Assembly (NCBI RefSeq): GCF_027942295.1
Contig: NZ_CP101416.1
Coordinates: 2,714,501-2,778,500, forward strand
Source: Pseudanabaena sp. Chao 1811
GTDB lineage: Bacteria > Cyanobacteriota > Cyanobacteriia > Pseudanabaenales > Pseudanabaenaceae
DNA: 64,000 bases
Direction of reading: 5' to 3'
Shown here piece by piece: positions 18,385-28,956 of the stretch (its first letter is position 1; each line of letters starts with the position of its first letter). The position numbers were made by a program, and so were the translations under genes. Under the pieces are notes generated by a model. That model was not told the DNA's origin and did not search any database. It was given only the letters and a program-made list of their open reading frames with translations.

Positions 18385-19473
18385 CTAAACAACAGTTGCC
18401 GAAGCATCAATCTTTACTTCAGGCTCACGATCTTTAAAGAAGTCTAAACGACCGTAAAGGGATTCACTAAAGAGAATTGCAAGGAATACAATGCCTTGGA
18501 AGAGCAGAACTGTGGCATCGGGTAATCCAAACGATCGCTGTAGGGCGCTACCACTTGCCAAAATACCACCCATTAATACAGCAACTAGCACTGCCACTAG
18601 AGGATTTTGTCTGGCGATAAAGGCAACCAGAATACCACTATATCCATAGTCAGCATTGAGGGAAGCGTTAGCACTACCATGAATAGCCGCAATCTCCACC
18701 ATGCCTGCTAAACCTGCACAGGAACCACCCAAAAAAGTCACAATTAAAGTGAGTTTACCTACGGGCAACCCTGCAATTTTAGCAGCGCGGATATTGCCCC
18801 CAACGGTACGCACCGCAAAGCCAAAGGTGGTGCGATGAATGAGGAAATAGGCGATCGCACAGGCAACCAAGCCATAAATCAATCCATAATGCACTCGCGA
18901 GTTAGGAATGCTTTGCAGCATATTTACCGCCGCAAGAGGGAAACTGGATGGTTTGTTTAAGCTAGAAGGATCGCGCATGGGACCTTCAACTAAGGTGTTG
19001 AGGACAGCGATCGCAATGTAGTTCATCAATAAACTACTAATGGTTTCGTTTACACCTCGGTAATACTTAATTGCACCGACAAACATAATCCAAAGACCAC
19101 CTGCAATCAGCCCAGCCATTGCCATCGCAATCTGCACCATGATGGGTGGCAATGAGGACAAGGCTAAACCTACCGCGATCGCTCCTAAACCGCCAACGAT
19201 GAGCGCACCCTCGTTACCAATGATCGTCAAGCCCAGCATGGCAGGTAAGGCTGTACATAAAGATGTCAGCATGAGGGGGGCAGCGCGAATTAATGTACCT
19301 TGCCAAGAAAAGCTGTTACCAAATGCCGATTGATAGATAGTGCCGTAAATAGCGATCGGGTTTTTGCCTTGCACAGCACAGAAAATCCCGAACACGATTA
19401 ATGAAGCAATTACTGCTCCTATGGGAATCAGAATGTTTTCAGATGTCGAACGCCAGCGATCGCGTAGATTCAT
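18385..19473 (-). CDS. ABC transporter permease (nucleoside/BMP-type importer, first subunit)
   Basis: A protein of about 362 residues with 9-10 membrane segments, BPD_transp_2 family. Family features are LTIIGNEGALIVGGLGAIAVGL, then GVNETISSLLMNYIAIAVLNTLVEGPMRDP, then FAVRTVGGNIRAAKIAGLPV (coupling loop), then GSANASLNADYGYSGILVAFIARQNP. The ATG at 19473 (MNLRDRWRS) is more plausible than the TTG at 19515, since homologues begin with a short basic segment. It lies between the binding lipoprotein (82 bp) and the second permease (38 bp), so this is a three-gene operon. Confidence 0.85.
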   Translation of the reverse strand: MNLRDRWRSTSENILIPIGAVIASLIVFGIFCAVQGKNPIAIYGTIYQSAFGNSFSWQGTLIRAAPLMLTSLCTALPAMLGLTIIGNEGALIVGGLGAIAVGLALSSLPPIMVQIAMAMAGLIAGGLWIMFVGAIKYYRGVNETISSLLMNYIAIAVLNTLVEGPMRDPSSLNKPSSFPLAAVNMLQSIPNSRVHYGLIYGLVACAIAYFLIHRTTFGFAVRTVGGNIRAAKIAGLPVGKLTLIVTFLGGSCAGLAGMVEIAAIHGSANASLNADYGYSGILVAFIARQNPLVAVLVAVLMGGILASGSALQRSFGLPDATVLLFQGIVFLAILFSESLYGRLDFFKDREPEVKIDASATVV

Positions 19474-19554
19474 ATGCCTATAGCTGTTTTGCAATTGTTG
19501 ATATCCTAATTGCAAAGAAAAAACGCATGGCGCTTCTTCTTTGCAATGCTGGAG

Positions 19555-20751
19555 TTAGCTCTTAACGCTACCGATAACTCCTTCCACAAACCAATCCATC
19601 TTTTCCAGATCAAGATCGGTTTGTTTATATTCTTTGCCCTTGGCAATCACGACCTTACCAGTATTGTCCTTAATTTCGCCAGCATAGATCACCATGCTGC
19701 CATCCATGAACTTCGCAATTACCTTCTCAGCTTCCTTCTTAGTTGCAGCACTCACCGCACTACCAAAGGGGGACACTTTACAGAACTTCTCCTTGAGACC
19801 ACCACGTACTAGATGAGGAATGCCTCCATCTGTTACGGATTTACCAGCCTTAAACCATTCCACATACTGGGTATATACACTCGTCCAATCCCATTCTGCG
19901 CCAGTTAAATAGCCATTGGGAGCAAGCTTCGACTGATTAGCATGATAACCAGTACAGTAAATCTTGCGTTTCTCCGCAGTTTCCATGACCACCTTGGGGC
20001 TGTCTACGTGACATGTCAATACATCTACACCTTGATCGACCATGCTATTAGCCGCTTCTGCTTCTTTAACAGGAACTGACCAATCACCTGTGAAAATAAC
20101 TTGCACTGTTGCTTTAGGATTAACACTGCGTGCGCCAAGGGTATAGCTGTTGATGTTGCGAACTACCTGTGGAATTGGCTTTGCCGCTACAAATCCTAAT
20201 TTTCCTGATTTTGTGGTAAGACCTGCAACTACACCCGCAATATATTCGGCTTCGTCGATATAGCCGTAGTAGCTACCAATGTTTTTAGGATGTTTACCTT
20301 CGGTGTACATACCACCACAATGGAAGAACTGCACCTTAGGATTGTCTGCCGCAACCTTCAAAATATGTGGATCGAAGTAACCGAAGGAAGTTGGGAATAG
20401 TGCTGAGACACCATTTTGATTAATCATGCTCAACATTGTTTCTTGAACTGTGGCTGTTTCGGCAACGCTAGCTTCACTCACAGTTTTGACATTAGGTAAT
20501 TTGGCGATCGCTGTTTCACCTTCATAATGAGCTTGGCTATAGCCAAAATCATCTTTAGGTCCAACATAGATAAACCCAATGGTTAACAATGCTGACGCAG
20601 GTGATCCTGATGTACTTGGCGCTCCTGTATTGGCTGTATTCGTAGGGGCTTGCTCTGTGCAACCCGCCCAAAGTTGAGAAGTTGCTCCAAAAGCTGCTGT
20701 AGCGATCGCTCCTCGAATAAACTGGCGACGAGGAATATAGATTGGACTCAT
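19555..20751 (-). CDS. BMP-family substrate-binding lipoprotein
   Basis: The 398-residue protein starts with a twin-arginine-like leader (PRRQFIRGAIATAAFG) and a lipobox ending in Cys (SQLWAGC, residue about 30), then a Thr/Pro/Ser-rich linker. The mature part matches the BMP/Med family: IGFIYVGPKDDFGYSQAHYEG (about 59), FHCGGMYTEGKHPKNIGSYYG (about 143), GKLGFVAAKPIPQVVRNINSYTLGARSVNP (about 182), and TCHVDSPKVV (about 246). Such proteins bind purine nucleosides or related ligands outside the cytoplasmic membrane. First gene of an operon with two permeases; no ATPase gene is nearby. Confidence 0.88.
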   Translation of the reverse strand: MSPIYIPRRQFIRGAIATAAFGATSQLWAGCTEQAPTNTANTGAPSTSGSPASALLTIGFIYVGPKDDFGYSQAHYEGETAIAKLPNVKTVSEASVAETATVQETMLSMINQNGVSALFPTSFGYFDPHILKVAADNPKVQFFHCGGMYTEGKHPKNIGSYYGYIDEAEYIAGVVAGLTTKSGKLGFVAAKPIPQVVRNINSYTLGARSVNPKATVQVIFTGDWSVPVKEAEAANSMVDQGVDVLTCHVDSPKVVMETAEKRKIYCTGYHANQSKLAPNGYLTGAEWDWTSVYTQYVEWFKAGKSVTDGGIPHLVRGGLKEKFCKVSPFGSAVSAATKKEAEKVIAKFMDGSMVIYAGEIKDNTGKVVIAKGKEYKQTDLDLEKMDWFVEGVIGSVKS

Positions 20752-20889
20752 GCCTTCACACCCTAAAAAGATTGAATGTACCGCGAGTTAAAAACTGTTA
20801 AAAGAAATCTACACTGAACTTAGAACTTAGCAAACATTTCCTATAACAAATGTATTACTAACTACTTGAGTCCCTGAATGCTCTATCTT

Positions 20890-20932
20890 CCTAAACAAAA
20901 GGGGTGTGCATTGCACACCCCTTTTGTTTAGG
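20890..20932. terminator. 21-bp palindrome, likely porin terminator
   Basis: Arms CCTAAACAAAAGGGGTGTGC and complement lie 18 bases after the porin stop (minus strand). The inner part GGGGTGTGCA/TGCACACCCC gives a strong stem followed by CTTTTGTTT. Confidence 0.6.
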
Positions 20933-20949
20933 AGAATTACACTTTGTAG

Positions 20950-22665
20950 TTAGAAGCTAAACACAGCTTGCAAGTTACCAACAAAGATTGTTGGATTGCT
21001 GCTGAAGTTATTAGGATTAAAGATGAAATAAGCGGAAGGAACCAAAGATATATTTTTGGTCAAAGGATAGATGTAGGACAATTCGAGATCGTACTGTGTA
21101 CCATCATCTCCTCTACCAGCAGTGATGACATTGCTGCTATCTCCAAACTTGTAAGGCAATGTAAAGGAGATCATTCCTTGAGCACCTTCTTTAAACAAGT
21201 CAGGGAAAGCTGCACCAATCTGGAAGGTATATTGGTTGACATTCGTAGAACCACCAGCAGTTAGATTAATGTTAGTAGTTCCATATCCATATCGACCAAA
21301 CAAGCCAAATCCTTTAGTAACCAACCAATCAAAGTTAGCTGCAAAAATATCCGACTGAGCATTGTTGATGCCAGTAGCAACAGTGGCGATACCTTGGAAA
21401 GAAGGTGTACCACCAATAGTTGTTGGTGAGAGTCTAGAAATATTTCCATGACTGTAGATGAGTCGCAGCTTGAAGGCATCGCTTGGTTTAAACCCAATTT
21501 CAGCTGTTAAATTGTTGGTTCCGCCAAATAAACCTTGATTTGGGTCGGATGCTGCCGTAGGACCTGGAACAAACTCTCTACTATCAGCTAGATAACCAAC
21601 TTTAAAATCAAATTGATTACCTAAAGGAGTCATGAAGATCGCGCCAGCGCCACGTTTAGCATCAGTCAACAACGTGTTGTTGATTGAGGTGAAGGTGGTA
21701 TTCCAAGGATAGATAAAGCGGTTGGCATCGAAATACTTGTAGAAGTTGACACGAGGACCGACAACTATACTAGCTTTCTCAAATACAGGGAAAGTGTAGG
21801 ACAACTCTCTCAAAATAAACTGGTTTGCATTAGCGCCAGCAGTTTGATCTGTAAATGGAACGCCTGTAGTGTTGAAGAAACTACCACCTGCGTAATTGTT
21901 ATATGGAGAACTTCCATTACCAACAGCCAACTGAGTAACTAATGAATCTTTACCAGTGAATGAGGTATTGAGGGTCAACCAAACTAAACCACTCATGGTT
22001 ACATTAGGATTAGGACCTGAAGCTCCAGCTACAGTGCCTGATGAAGCTCCTGTAACGTTGAAAAATGCCAGACCGCTGAGTTTGGTGGTTGTAGAAAACT
22101 GTTGTGCTTCTAATTTGGCAACTTTGGCATCTAGAGCATCAACACGACCTCTGAGTGTAGCTAGTTCCGCTGCAAATTCTTCTTGAAGTTTTTGTAAAGT
22201 TGCGAGGTCTTCCTTGCTAACTTTGTCAGCTAAACCTGCGGAGATGATTTCGTTGATCTTGTCCAAACAAGCATTCAAACCTGCGGCAAATTCGTAGCGA
22301 CTGGTTGCTTGCTTGCCACGAAAAGTGCGATCAGGATAGCCAGCGATACAGCCATAACGCTCAACTAGAGACTGGAGAGCAGTGAAAGCCCAATCCGTAG
22401 GTTTGACATCACTGAGTTGAGATACTGAAGTAACGTTCTGGGCTACCTGTTCCTGTTTGGAACGATTCAGTTCTGTATTGATTGACCGAATTGTTTCGGA
22501 TTCATTCACCTTTACTTCTGTTGTAGGTAAAGATGAATGTAGTACTGTAGTTTGAGAATCTTTAGATTGAAGTTGAGCTTGACTTTTGGTCTCGGCATTT
22601 GCGCCCGTAGCTACAGCTAGAACGCTCAGACCTAAAAGGACTGAAAGATTGCTAATTTTTTTCAT
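20950..22665 (-). CDS. SLH/OprB-type outer-membrane porin (iron uptake porin family)
   Basis: The 571-residue protein has a signal peptide (MKKISNLSVLLGLSVLAVAT, cleavage after GANA), an SLH domain (about residues 78-140: LSDVKPTDWAFTALQSLVER, then IAGYPDRTFRGKQATSRYEF), a coiled coil (about 150-190: AELATLRGRVDALDAKVAKL), and a C-terminal OprB-like 16-strand barrel ending in VFSF. In cyanobacteria the SLH domain anchors the porin to the peptidoglycan-linked wall; relatives (Slr1908/Slr0042 type) are annotated as iron-uptake porins. Substrate here is unproven. The gene is monocistronic, with a strong hairpin after it. Confidence 0.9.
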   Translation of the reverse strand: MKKISNLSVLLGLSVLAVATGANAETKSQAQLQSKDSQTTVLHSSLPTTEVKVNESETIRSINTELNRSKQEQVAQNVTSVSQLSDVKPTDWAFTALQSLVERYGCIAGYPDRTFRGKQATSRYEFAAGLNACLDKINEIISAGLADKVSKEDLATLQKLQEEFAAELATLRGRVDALDAKVAKLEAQQFSTTTKLSGLAFFNVTGASSGTVAGASGPNPNVTMSGLVWLTLNTSFTGKDSLVTQLAVGNGSSPYNNYAGGSFFNTTGVPFTDQTAGANANQFILRELSYTFPVFEKASIVVGPRVNFYKYFDANRFIYPWNTTFTSINNTLLTDAKRGAGAIFMTPLGNQFDFKVGYLADSREFVPGPTAASDPNQGLFGGTNNLTAEIGFKPSDAFKLRLIYSHGNISRLSPTTIGGTPSFQGIATVATGINNAQSDIFAANFDWLVTKGFGLFGRYGYGTTNINLTAGGSTNVNQYTFQIGAAFPDLFKEGAQGMISFTLPYKFGDSSNVITAGRGDDGTQYDLELSYIYPLTKNISLVPSAYFIFNPNNFSSNPTIFVGNLQAVFSF

Positions 22666-22811
22666 ACCATCACACCATTAAAAAGCATTTGCTACAAGTG
22701 AGCAAACTAAGTAAGTTTTTATTTTTACAGAAGCTTGCTCTTAGTAACAATTTCGTAACTATTTGAAAACTAACAAAACTAGGATCAGACAAATGTATTG
22801 CTAAATACATT

Positions 22812-23183
22812 CTAGTCCCATTCATCATCCCAATCATCATCAAAACTATCCCTAGATTCTTGTTTTTTCTTGTTAAATGAATTAGCTGATCGCTTGTTTG
22901 ACGATGTTTTTTGAGATTCAGTTTGTGTCTTTTTGGAAGATATTTTGGTGAATTTAGGAATACTTGGAAATGAGAATTGGATAGATTTTTCAGTAAATCC
23001 CATGAGCAAAGTCATGGCAACCGAGCCTAATCCCGCACAAAAAATTAGCACTAGACCTAGAGGTAGTTTGATAGATTCAAAGGCTCCCAGCTTTACGGTT
23101 ACAGCGTAAATGTTTTGGCTAGAAAAGATTGCTAACCCCATTGAGCCAATCCACAAACATAAATAGAGTAATAACCGCATCAT
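22812..23183 (-). CDS. small membrane protein, LapA/DUF1049-like
   Basis: The 123-residue protein has two hydrophobic segments (LLLYLCLWIGSMGLAIFSSQ, then LPLGLVLIFCAGLGSVAMTLLM) separated by a short loop with NIYAVTVKLGAFESIKLP. A Lys/Ser-rich then Asp/Glu/Trp-rich tail (FDDDWDDEWD) follows. The two-TM layout with FSSQN and V-x-L resembles LapA/DUF1049 proteins. Assignment is by pattern only. It is 48 bp downstream of tgt on the same strand. Confidence 0.6.
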   Translation of the reverse strand: MMRLLLYLCLWIGSMGLAIFSSQNIYAVTVKLGAFESIKLPLGLVLIFCAGLGSVAMTLLMGFTEKSIQFSFPSIPKFTKISSKKTQTESQKTSSNKRSANSFNKKKQESRDSFDDDWDDEWD

Positions 23184-23231
23184 ATTTTAGGTTTATTTCA
23201 AGAATAAAGTTCGCGAACTTATTTGGGTTAT

Positions 23232-24374
<1,143 letters not shown>

Positions 24375-24454
24375 TTACAATCCTTATTACAAACTTAGAC
24401 TTAAAATCTACAGATTCAATCGGTCTCTAATTGTATCTCAATCTCACTTTACAA

Positions 24455-25018
24455 TTAAACGCTTTCTAGCACTTGGCTCATGGTTAAAGAAATTTCTGGG
24501 AAAACATTGGAGATAATGCGATCGCTTTCTCTATAAACCTTCTCGATATAAACTCCATTCACCAAGTTTAAAACCATAAAGGTTTCTAGCAAAAAATCAA
24601 CAATCCAATATTCAGAAATACCAAACTGAGCATATTCTTCGCGTTTTTCGACTGTATCCACAGAACGACAGGTTGGGCTAACAATTTCAATTACCAATGG
24701 ACATGCTTCTCGTAGGATATCTGGCTTACTTTTTAAGCTTTCTCTCTGGTCTAACGTCATCACTAATACATCAGGACGACGAGTTCTTTTACCATTGAAT
24801 ATTTCCGTACTATTGACTCGAACACAGTAAGGATACTGAAACCGTTTGATTTCAGTTTGCAAGAAAAATGCAAAAAACACCATCAAATCATTATGAAATC
24901 CAGTCGCAGGAGTCACTTCAACCAACTCCCCATCATTAAATTCATACAGTTTGTCAGTACCATCGTCATAGGTGAGATATTCCTCGAATGTCATTTTTCT
25001 AGCAGTGGTGACGATCAT
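24455..25018 (-). CDS. Uma2-family putative endonuclease
   Basis: The 187-residue Uma2/DUF820 protein begins MIVTTARKMTFEEYLTYDD and has VNSTEIFNGKRTRRPDVLVM (about 70-90), then CPLVIEIVSPTCRSVDTVEKREEYAQFGISEYWIVD (about 105-140), which are the family's PD-(D/E)XK-like core motifs, with Glu and Asp positions present. The role is unknown. It lies between ndhD and tgt on the same strand, but 74-80 bp gaps give no sign of operon membership. It belongs to the same family as the 8507 gene but is clearly divergent. Confidence 0.82.
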   Translation of the reverse strand: MIVTTARKMTFEEYLTYDDGTDKLYEFNDGELVEVTPATGFHNDLMVFFAFFLQTEIKRFQYPYCVRVNSTEIFNGKRTRRPDVLVMTLDQRESLKSKPDILREACPLVIEIVSPTCRSVDTVEKREEYAQFGISEYWIVDFLLETFMVLNLVNGVYIEKVYRESDRIISNVFPEISLTMSQVLESV

Positions 25019-25092
25019 ACGTTTCCATCCTTGCGATTAAATGTGGCTTTGGTAAGACTCAAGAAACAAGCCTTACCAAAAGCAGATTTTGA

Positions 25093-26616
25093 TTAGTTCG
25101 ATTGTAACAAAGCAATTTGCTTAAATTGGGTGTGATTAGGCGCGATCGCATTTGCGGAACTGCTGATCATGTTAGTCGCTAAATTTGGAATCAGTCCAAA
25201 GAAAACGATGATTAGGGCAAGGGCGATCGCAGGGAATTTTTCTTGCCATTGAGCAAAGGGGATCGAAGTAATAATTTTATCGCTACCATCTTTGCGAACG
25301 GAGAAGCGACCAAAAAACACGCGATCGAGCATGATCAGAAAGTAAACTGCGGTTAAGCCTGTACCTAACATGCAGAGAATTGTCTGTACAGGGAAAACGG
25401 CAAAGCTACTACGAAAGATCACAAACTCAGCAATAAAGCCCATCATCCCCGGAGTACCTGCACTAGCCATCGCTGCCAAAATCATTAAGGAACCTGTGAT
25501 TGGTAAGCCCCGTTCAGGATTGAGCAAACCATTGAGGGAGTCAAGATTACGAGTTCCAGTCTTCTTATAGACAATACCCACCAAAATGAAGAGGAGTGCA
25601 GAAATTAAGCCATGACTGACCATCTGAAAAGTTGCGCCGACAAGGGAGAGAGGTGTTGCCGTGGCTAGAGCCAAAATAATATAGCCCATGTGACCAACGG
25701 AGCTATAAGCAACCATCTTCTTCATGTCTTTTTGGGTGATTGCTGTGAGACATCCGTAAATGACGCTGACCACTGCCCATATTGCTAAGAAAGGAGCGAT
25801 CGCTTGCCATGCTTCGGGCAGTAAACCAAGACCAAACCGTAATAAGCCGTAGGTCCCTAATTTCAGGAGAACGCCTGCGAGTAGAGTGGAAACGGGAGTG
25901 GAAGCTTCAACGTGAGCATCGGGCAACCATGTATGTAATGGCACAATAGGAATCTTGATGCCAAAGCCGAGTAACAGGAGAATCAGTAAAATCCCTCTAT
26001 TGCTTTTTGATACTCCTTCTAGATTTAAGTCTTGATAGTTAAAGGTGAAGCCAGTGACATCGCCACTACCAAAGGCTGCCATCCCAAAGAATGCGGCTAA
26101 AATTAGTACTCCTGAAATAGCAGTATAAATTAAGAACTTAGTTGCAGCATAACCGCGTCTTTCGCCACCCCAAATCGCAATTAAGAGATAGAGAGGAATT
26201 AGTTCAACTTCAAAGAATAGGAAGAATAGGAGTAGATTTTGAGCAAGGAAAGCACCATTGACACCACCACCAATGAGTAATAGCAGAGGAAAGTAGAGAT
26301 TGGGACGCTGAATATCTGTGCTGATATAGATTGCAATGCTTAGTAGTAATCCATTAAGTAGGACTAAGGGGAATGCTAAGCCATCTACGCCTAATCGATA
26401 ACTAAGTCCGATTTGATCTAACCAAGCTAAAGACTCAGTTAACTGCATGGTAGCAAGACTGAGATCAAATTTTGTCAGTAGAAATAAAGACCACCCAAAA
26501 TTAGCGATCGCTATTCCTAATGAGATGTTGCGTAATTTTTTGGAGTCAAGTATGCCGCTTAGTAAAGCGACTATTACCGCTCCAGCGATCGGGAACCAAA
26601 TTAATGTGCTTAACAT
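25093..26616 (-). CDS. ndhD: NDH-1 subunit NdhD (CO2-uptake type, D3/D4-like)
   Basis: The 507-residue polytopic protein is a proton-pumping antiporter-like subunit of cyanobacterial NAD(P)H/ferredoxin-quinone oxidoreductase. About 14 membrane segments are visible. Family motifs include LLFFLFFEVELIPLYLLIAIWGG (about 130, conserved Glu), FGIKIPIVPLHTWLPDAHVEASTPVSTLLAGVLLKLGTYGLLRF (about 225-270, conserved Lys/His), and KKMVAYSSVGHMGYIIL (about 300). It is the second gene after ndhF, with 253 bp between that contain a repeat element. No cupA/cupB-type CO2 hydration gene follows. The D4 type is likely because F4-D4 pairs lack an adjacent cup gene in some species. Confidence 0.88.
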   Translation of the reverse strand: MLSTLIWFPIAGAVIVALLSGILDSKKLRNISLGIAIANFGWSLFLLTKFDLSLATMQLTESLAWLDQIGLSYRLGVDGLAFPLVLLNGLLLSIAIYISTDIQRPNLYFPLLLLIGGGVNGAFLAQNLLLFFLFFEVELIPLYLLIAIWGGERRGYAATKFLIYTAISGVLILAAFFGMAAFGSGDVTGFTFNYQDLNLEGVSKSNRGILLILLLLGFGIKIPIVPLHTWLPDAHVEASTPVSTLLAGVLLKLGTYGLLRFGLGLLPEAWQAIAPFLAIWAVVSVIYGCLTAITQKDMKKMVAYSSVGHMGYIILALATATPLSLVGATFQMVSHGLISALLFILVGIVYKKTGTRNLDSLNGLLNPERGLPITGSLMILAAMASAGTPGMMGFIAEFVIFRSSFAVFPVQTILCMLGTGLTAVYFLIMLDRVFFGRFSVRKDGSDKIITSIPFAQWQEKFPAIALALIIVFFGLIPNLATNMISSSANAIAPNHTQFKQIALLQSN

Positions 26617-26687
26617 ATTTGAGAAGGAAAAAGAAAGAAAAAGGAATTTATGTTATGAGTCCCTCTCATTGGCAGAGGCTATCATGC

Positions 26688-26834
26688 ACACACAAGTCAT
26701 AAAACCTAGCTAGGTCAACAATTAATTGCCCCCTAGCCCCCAATTCTGGGGGAACAAGAATTTTCAAAGTCCCGCAGAATTGGGGGATTTAGGGGGGGGG
26801 ATAAATCAGAACGTAGACAGAGAGACTTGTGTGT
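26688..26834. mobile_element. 147-bp MITE-like element between ndhF and ndhD
   Basis: Short terminal inverted repeats (ACACACAAGTC at 26688-26698, complement at 26824-26834) enclose a C-run/G-run core: CCCCCTAGCCCCCAATTCTG ... CAGAATTGGGGGATTTAGGG. No coding capacity. It lies in the 253-bp ndhF-ndhD spacer and could affect cotranscription of the two subunits. Confidence 0.6.
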
Positions 26835-26869
26835 AAACGTTAGATTGGGAGAGGGGGGAATGATGACGG

Positions 26870-28744
26870 TTAATTTAAGCCATAGAAGGCGGCGAAACCA
26901 ATCAGAATTAGACCGATTAAGATTGTTAAAACGTATTGCTGTAATCTGCCTGTAACTGTATATTTCAGGCTCTCACCGCTAAAGATTGAGGCAAAGCCCA
27001 AAAAGTTAACGGAACCATCAACTAAATAGCGATCGACCCAAGCTAGAAGTTTGGAACCACCACCGACGATTAAGACCACCGTATATTTGTAGATCGCTTG
27101 TACATATAGGTCATAGGCAAGTAAATCCTGCACAACTTTCCATGCACTGCGAACCAACTTAGGAGGCATGGCAACAGAACTTACGGTTGAATAGTAGGGC
27201 TTGATATAGATATATGCACCCACACCAAAGCCAAGCAATCCTGACGCTGACAATATGGTTGTACCCCAGATATCCACTGTATCTAAGTCAATATTTATAA
27301 ATTCCCAAGATGGCAGGAGAATTGGCACAAGCAGTGTAATAATCGTCAGTCCTACTAGGGGAAGTGCTACCTGCCAAGCGACTTCGGGTGCACGTCGGGT
27401 TTTCTGCTGTGTAGGTCCTAAGAAGACCAGTGCAAAAATTCGGATTAATCCAAAGGCAGTAATGCAGTTAACTAATAAAGCGATCGCAATTAGCCAAGGG
27501 TCACTATTCCAAAAAGTTTCTTCCCATCGGAGAAGTGTCCAAAATCCGCCAAAAGGCAATAGGGCAACCAGACTAAGGGAACCAACGATAAAGGCAACTA
27601 AAGTAGCGGGCATTCGCGTTTTCAGTCCGCCCATTTCCGTAAGATCCTGCGTCATTGTCGTCATCATCACTGCGCCAGAACTGAGGAATAGCAAAGACTT
27701 GCTGATGCCATGACTAAAGAGCAATCCTAAGGCGAGATCAGGTTGTTGCATCCCCACAGCGATGAAGACTAAACCTAAATAGCCACTAGTGGAGTGGGAC
27801 AGGGCACGTTTGAGGTCGATTTGGGCGATCGCTACTAAACTTGCACCGATTGCTGTAATTGCCCCAATAATCACCGAAACTTCGGCTGCCACAGGGAACA
27901 GTGATAAAACTGGCTGAAACTTAATCAGTACATAGGCTCCTGCCCCCACAACCACCGAGTTTCGCAAAATCGAAGCGGGGTTGGGTCCCTCCATTGCCTC
28001 ATCGAGCCAGAGGTGTAAAGGGAACTGGGCGCATTTACCAAGGGGACCCGCGATTAGGGCTAGTCCTAATAAAGTGCCAAATTGTTGATGTTCTGAGAAA
28101 TAGGCGATCGTTTGTGGATTAGCCGCCCATTCTTTTAAATCCGAGAAATTCAAGCTGCCAGTTAAGTTAGACAGTGCCACCACACCCATTAATAGGAATA
28201 GATCACCGACCCGTTTTGTCCAGAAAGCATCACGGGCTGCCGTGACTACGAGGGGTTGTGCGTACCAGAAACCCACTAGTAAATAGGTGGACAGGGTGAG
28301 CATTTCCAGCAAAGCATAACTAAAAAAGAGCGAGTCACTAAAGGCAATTCCTGTAATCGCTGCCTCAAAGAAACCAATTAAGGCGCAAAATCTCGCGATC
28401 GCCCAATCAGTTTCCAGAGAGCCTAGTCCATAGACCTGTGAAATTAAGCTCATGGTAGCGATCAGTATCGATGCGCCCACACTAATTGTAGAAATATCAA
28501 AGGAAAAAACAAGATTTAAATCAAAGGCTTGAAACCAACTAAACTCAACCTGTTGAGCTGGTTCGCCCCAGATCGATGTCAGTAGCCAACAACTATGCAC
28601 TAAGGCTAGTACAGTCATCAATATATTTAGGTAAGCCGCAGGACGTGGACCAGAGCGCCGCACTAACCTCAGTGACCAAGGTAGGGTGATTCCTGCGCCC
28701 AGCAAACCATAGCAAGGAAGTAGCCAAGCTGTTTCTAGGATCAT
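26870..28744 (-). CDS. ndhF: NDH-1 subunit NdhF (CO2-uptake type, F3/F4-like)
   Basis: The 624-residue polytopic subunit is homologous to NuoL. Diagnostic regions are WLLPCYGLLGAGITLPWSL at the N-terminus, then FFSYALLEMLTLSTYLLVGFWYAQP (about 140), RDAFWTKRVGDLFLLMGV (about 170), GKCAQFPLHLWLDEAMEGPNPASILRNSVVVGAGAYVLIK (about 235-275), and DLKRALSHSTSGYLGLVF (about 310). The GKCAQFPLHLWLDEAMEGP sequence and length are those of the NdhF3/F4 branch that builds NDH-1 complexes for CO2 uptake, not respiratory NdhF1. Upstream on the same strand is patD. F3 versus F4 cannot be settled by eye. Confidence 0.88.
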   Translation of the reverse strand: MILETAWLLPCYGLLGAGITLPWSLRLVRRSGPRPAAYLNILMTVLALVHSCWLLTSIWGEPAQQVEFSWFQAFDLNLVFSFDISTISVGASILIATMSLISQVYGLGSLETDWAIARFCALIGFFEAAITGIAFSDSLFFSYALLEMLTLSTYLLVGFWYAQPLVVTAARDAFWTKRVGDLFLLMGVVALSNLTGSLNFSDLKEWAANPQTIAYFSEHQQFGTLLGLALIAGPLGKCAQFPLHLWLDEAMEGPNPASILRNSVVVGAGAYVLIKFQPVLSLFPVAAEVSVIIGAITAIGASLVAIAQIDLKRALSHSTSGYLGLVFIAVGMQQPDLALGLLFSHGISKSLLFLSSGAVMMTTMTQDLTEMGGLKTRMPATLVAFIVGSLSLVALLPFGGFWTLLRWEETFWNSDPWLIAIALLVNCITAFGLIRIFALVFLGPTQQKTRRAPEVAWQVALPLVGLTIITLLVPILLPSWEFINIDLDTVDIWGTTILSASGLLGFGVGAYIYIKPYYSTVSSVAMPPKLVRSAWKVVQDLLAYDLYVQAIYKYTVVLIVGGGSKLLAWVDRYLVDGSVNFLGFASIFSGESLKYTVTGRLQQYVLTILIGLILIGFAAFYGLN

Positions 28745-28956
28745 TGATTCTACTATAGAGTTTTTACTATGTTTATATTAAAAAGTATCAAATATTTTAA
28801 AAGTTTACATCAAAATGTTTCGCGCCTAAGCTTGCCTGATTAACTAAGAATATTTGATATAAGGCATATCCATAGAGAATAGGTTAGGGTTCCACCCTTA
28901 GATTTTATGGCTCAGCAAAGTTAAGTCATAAAAATCTGTTTTTTAGTTAATGTCGC

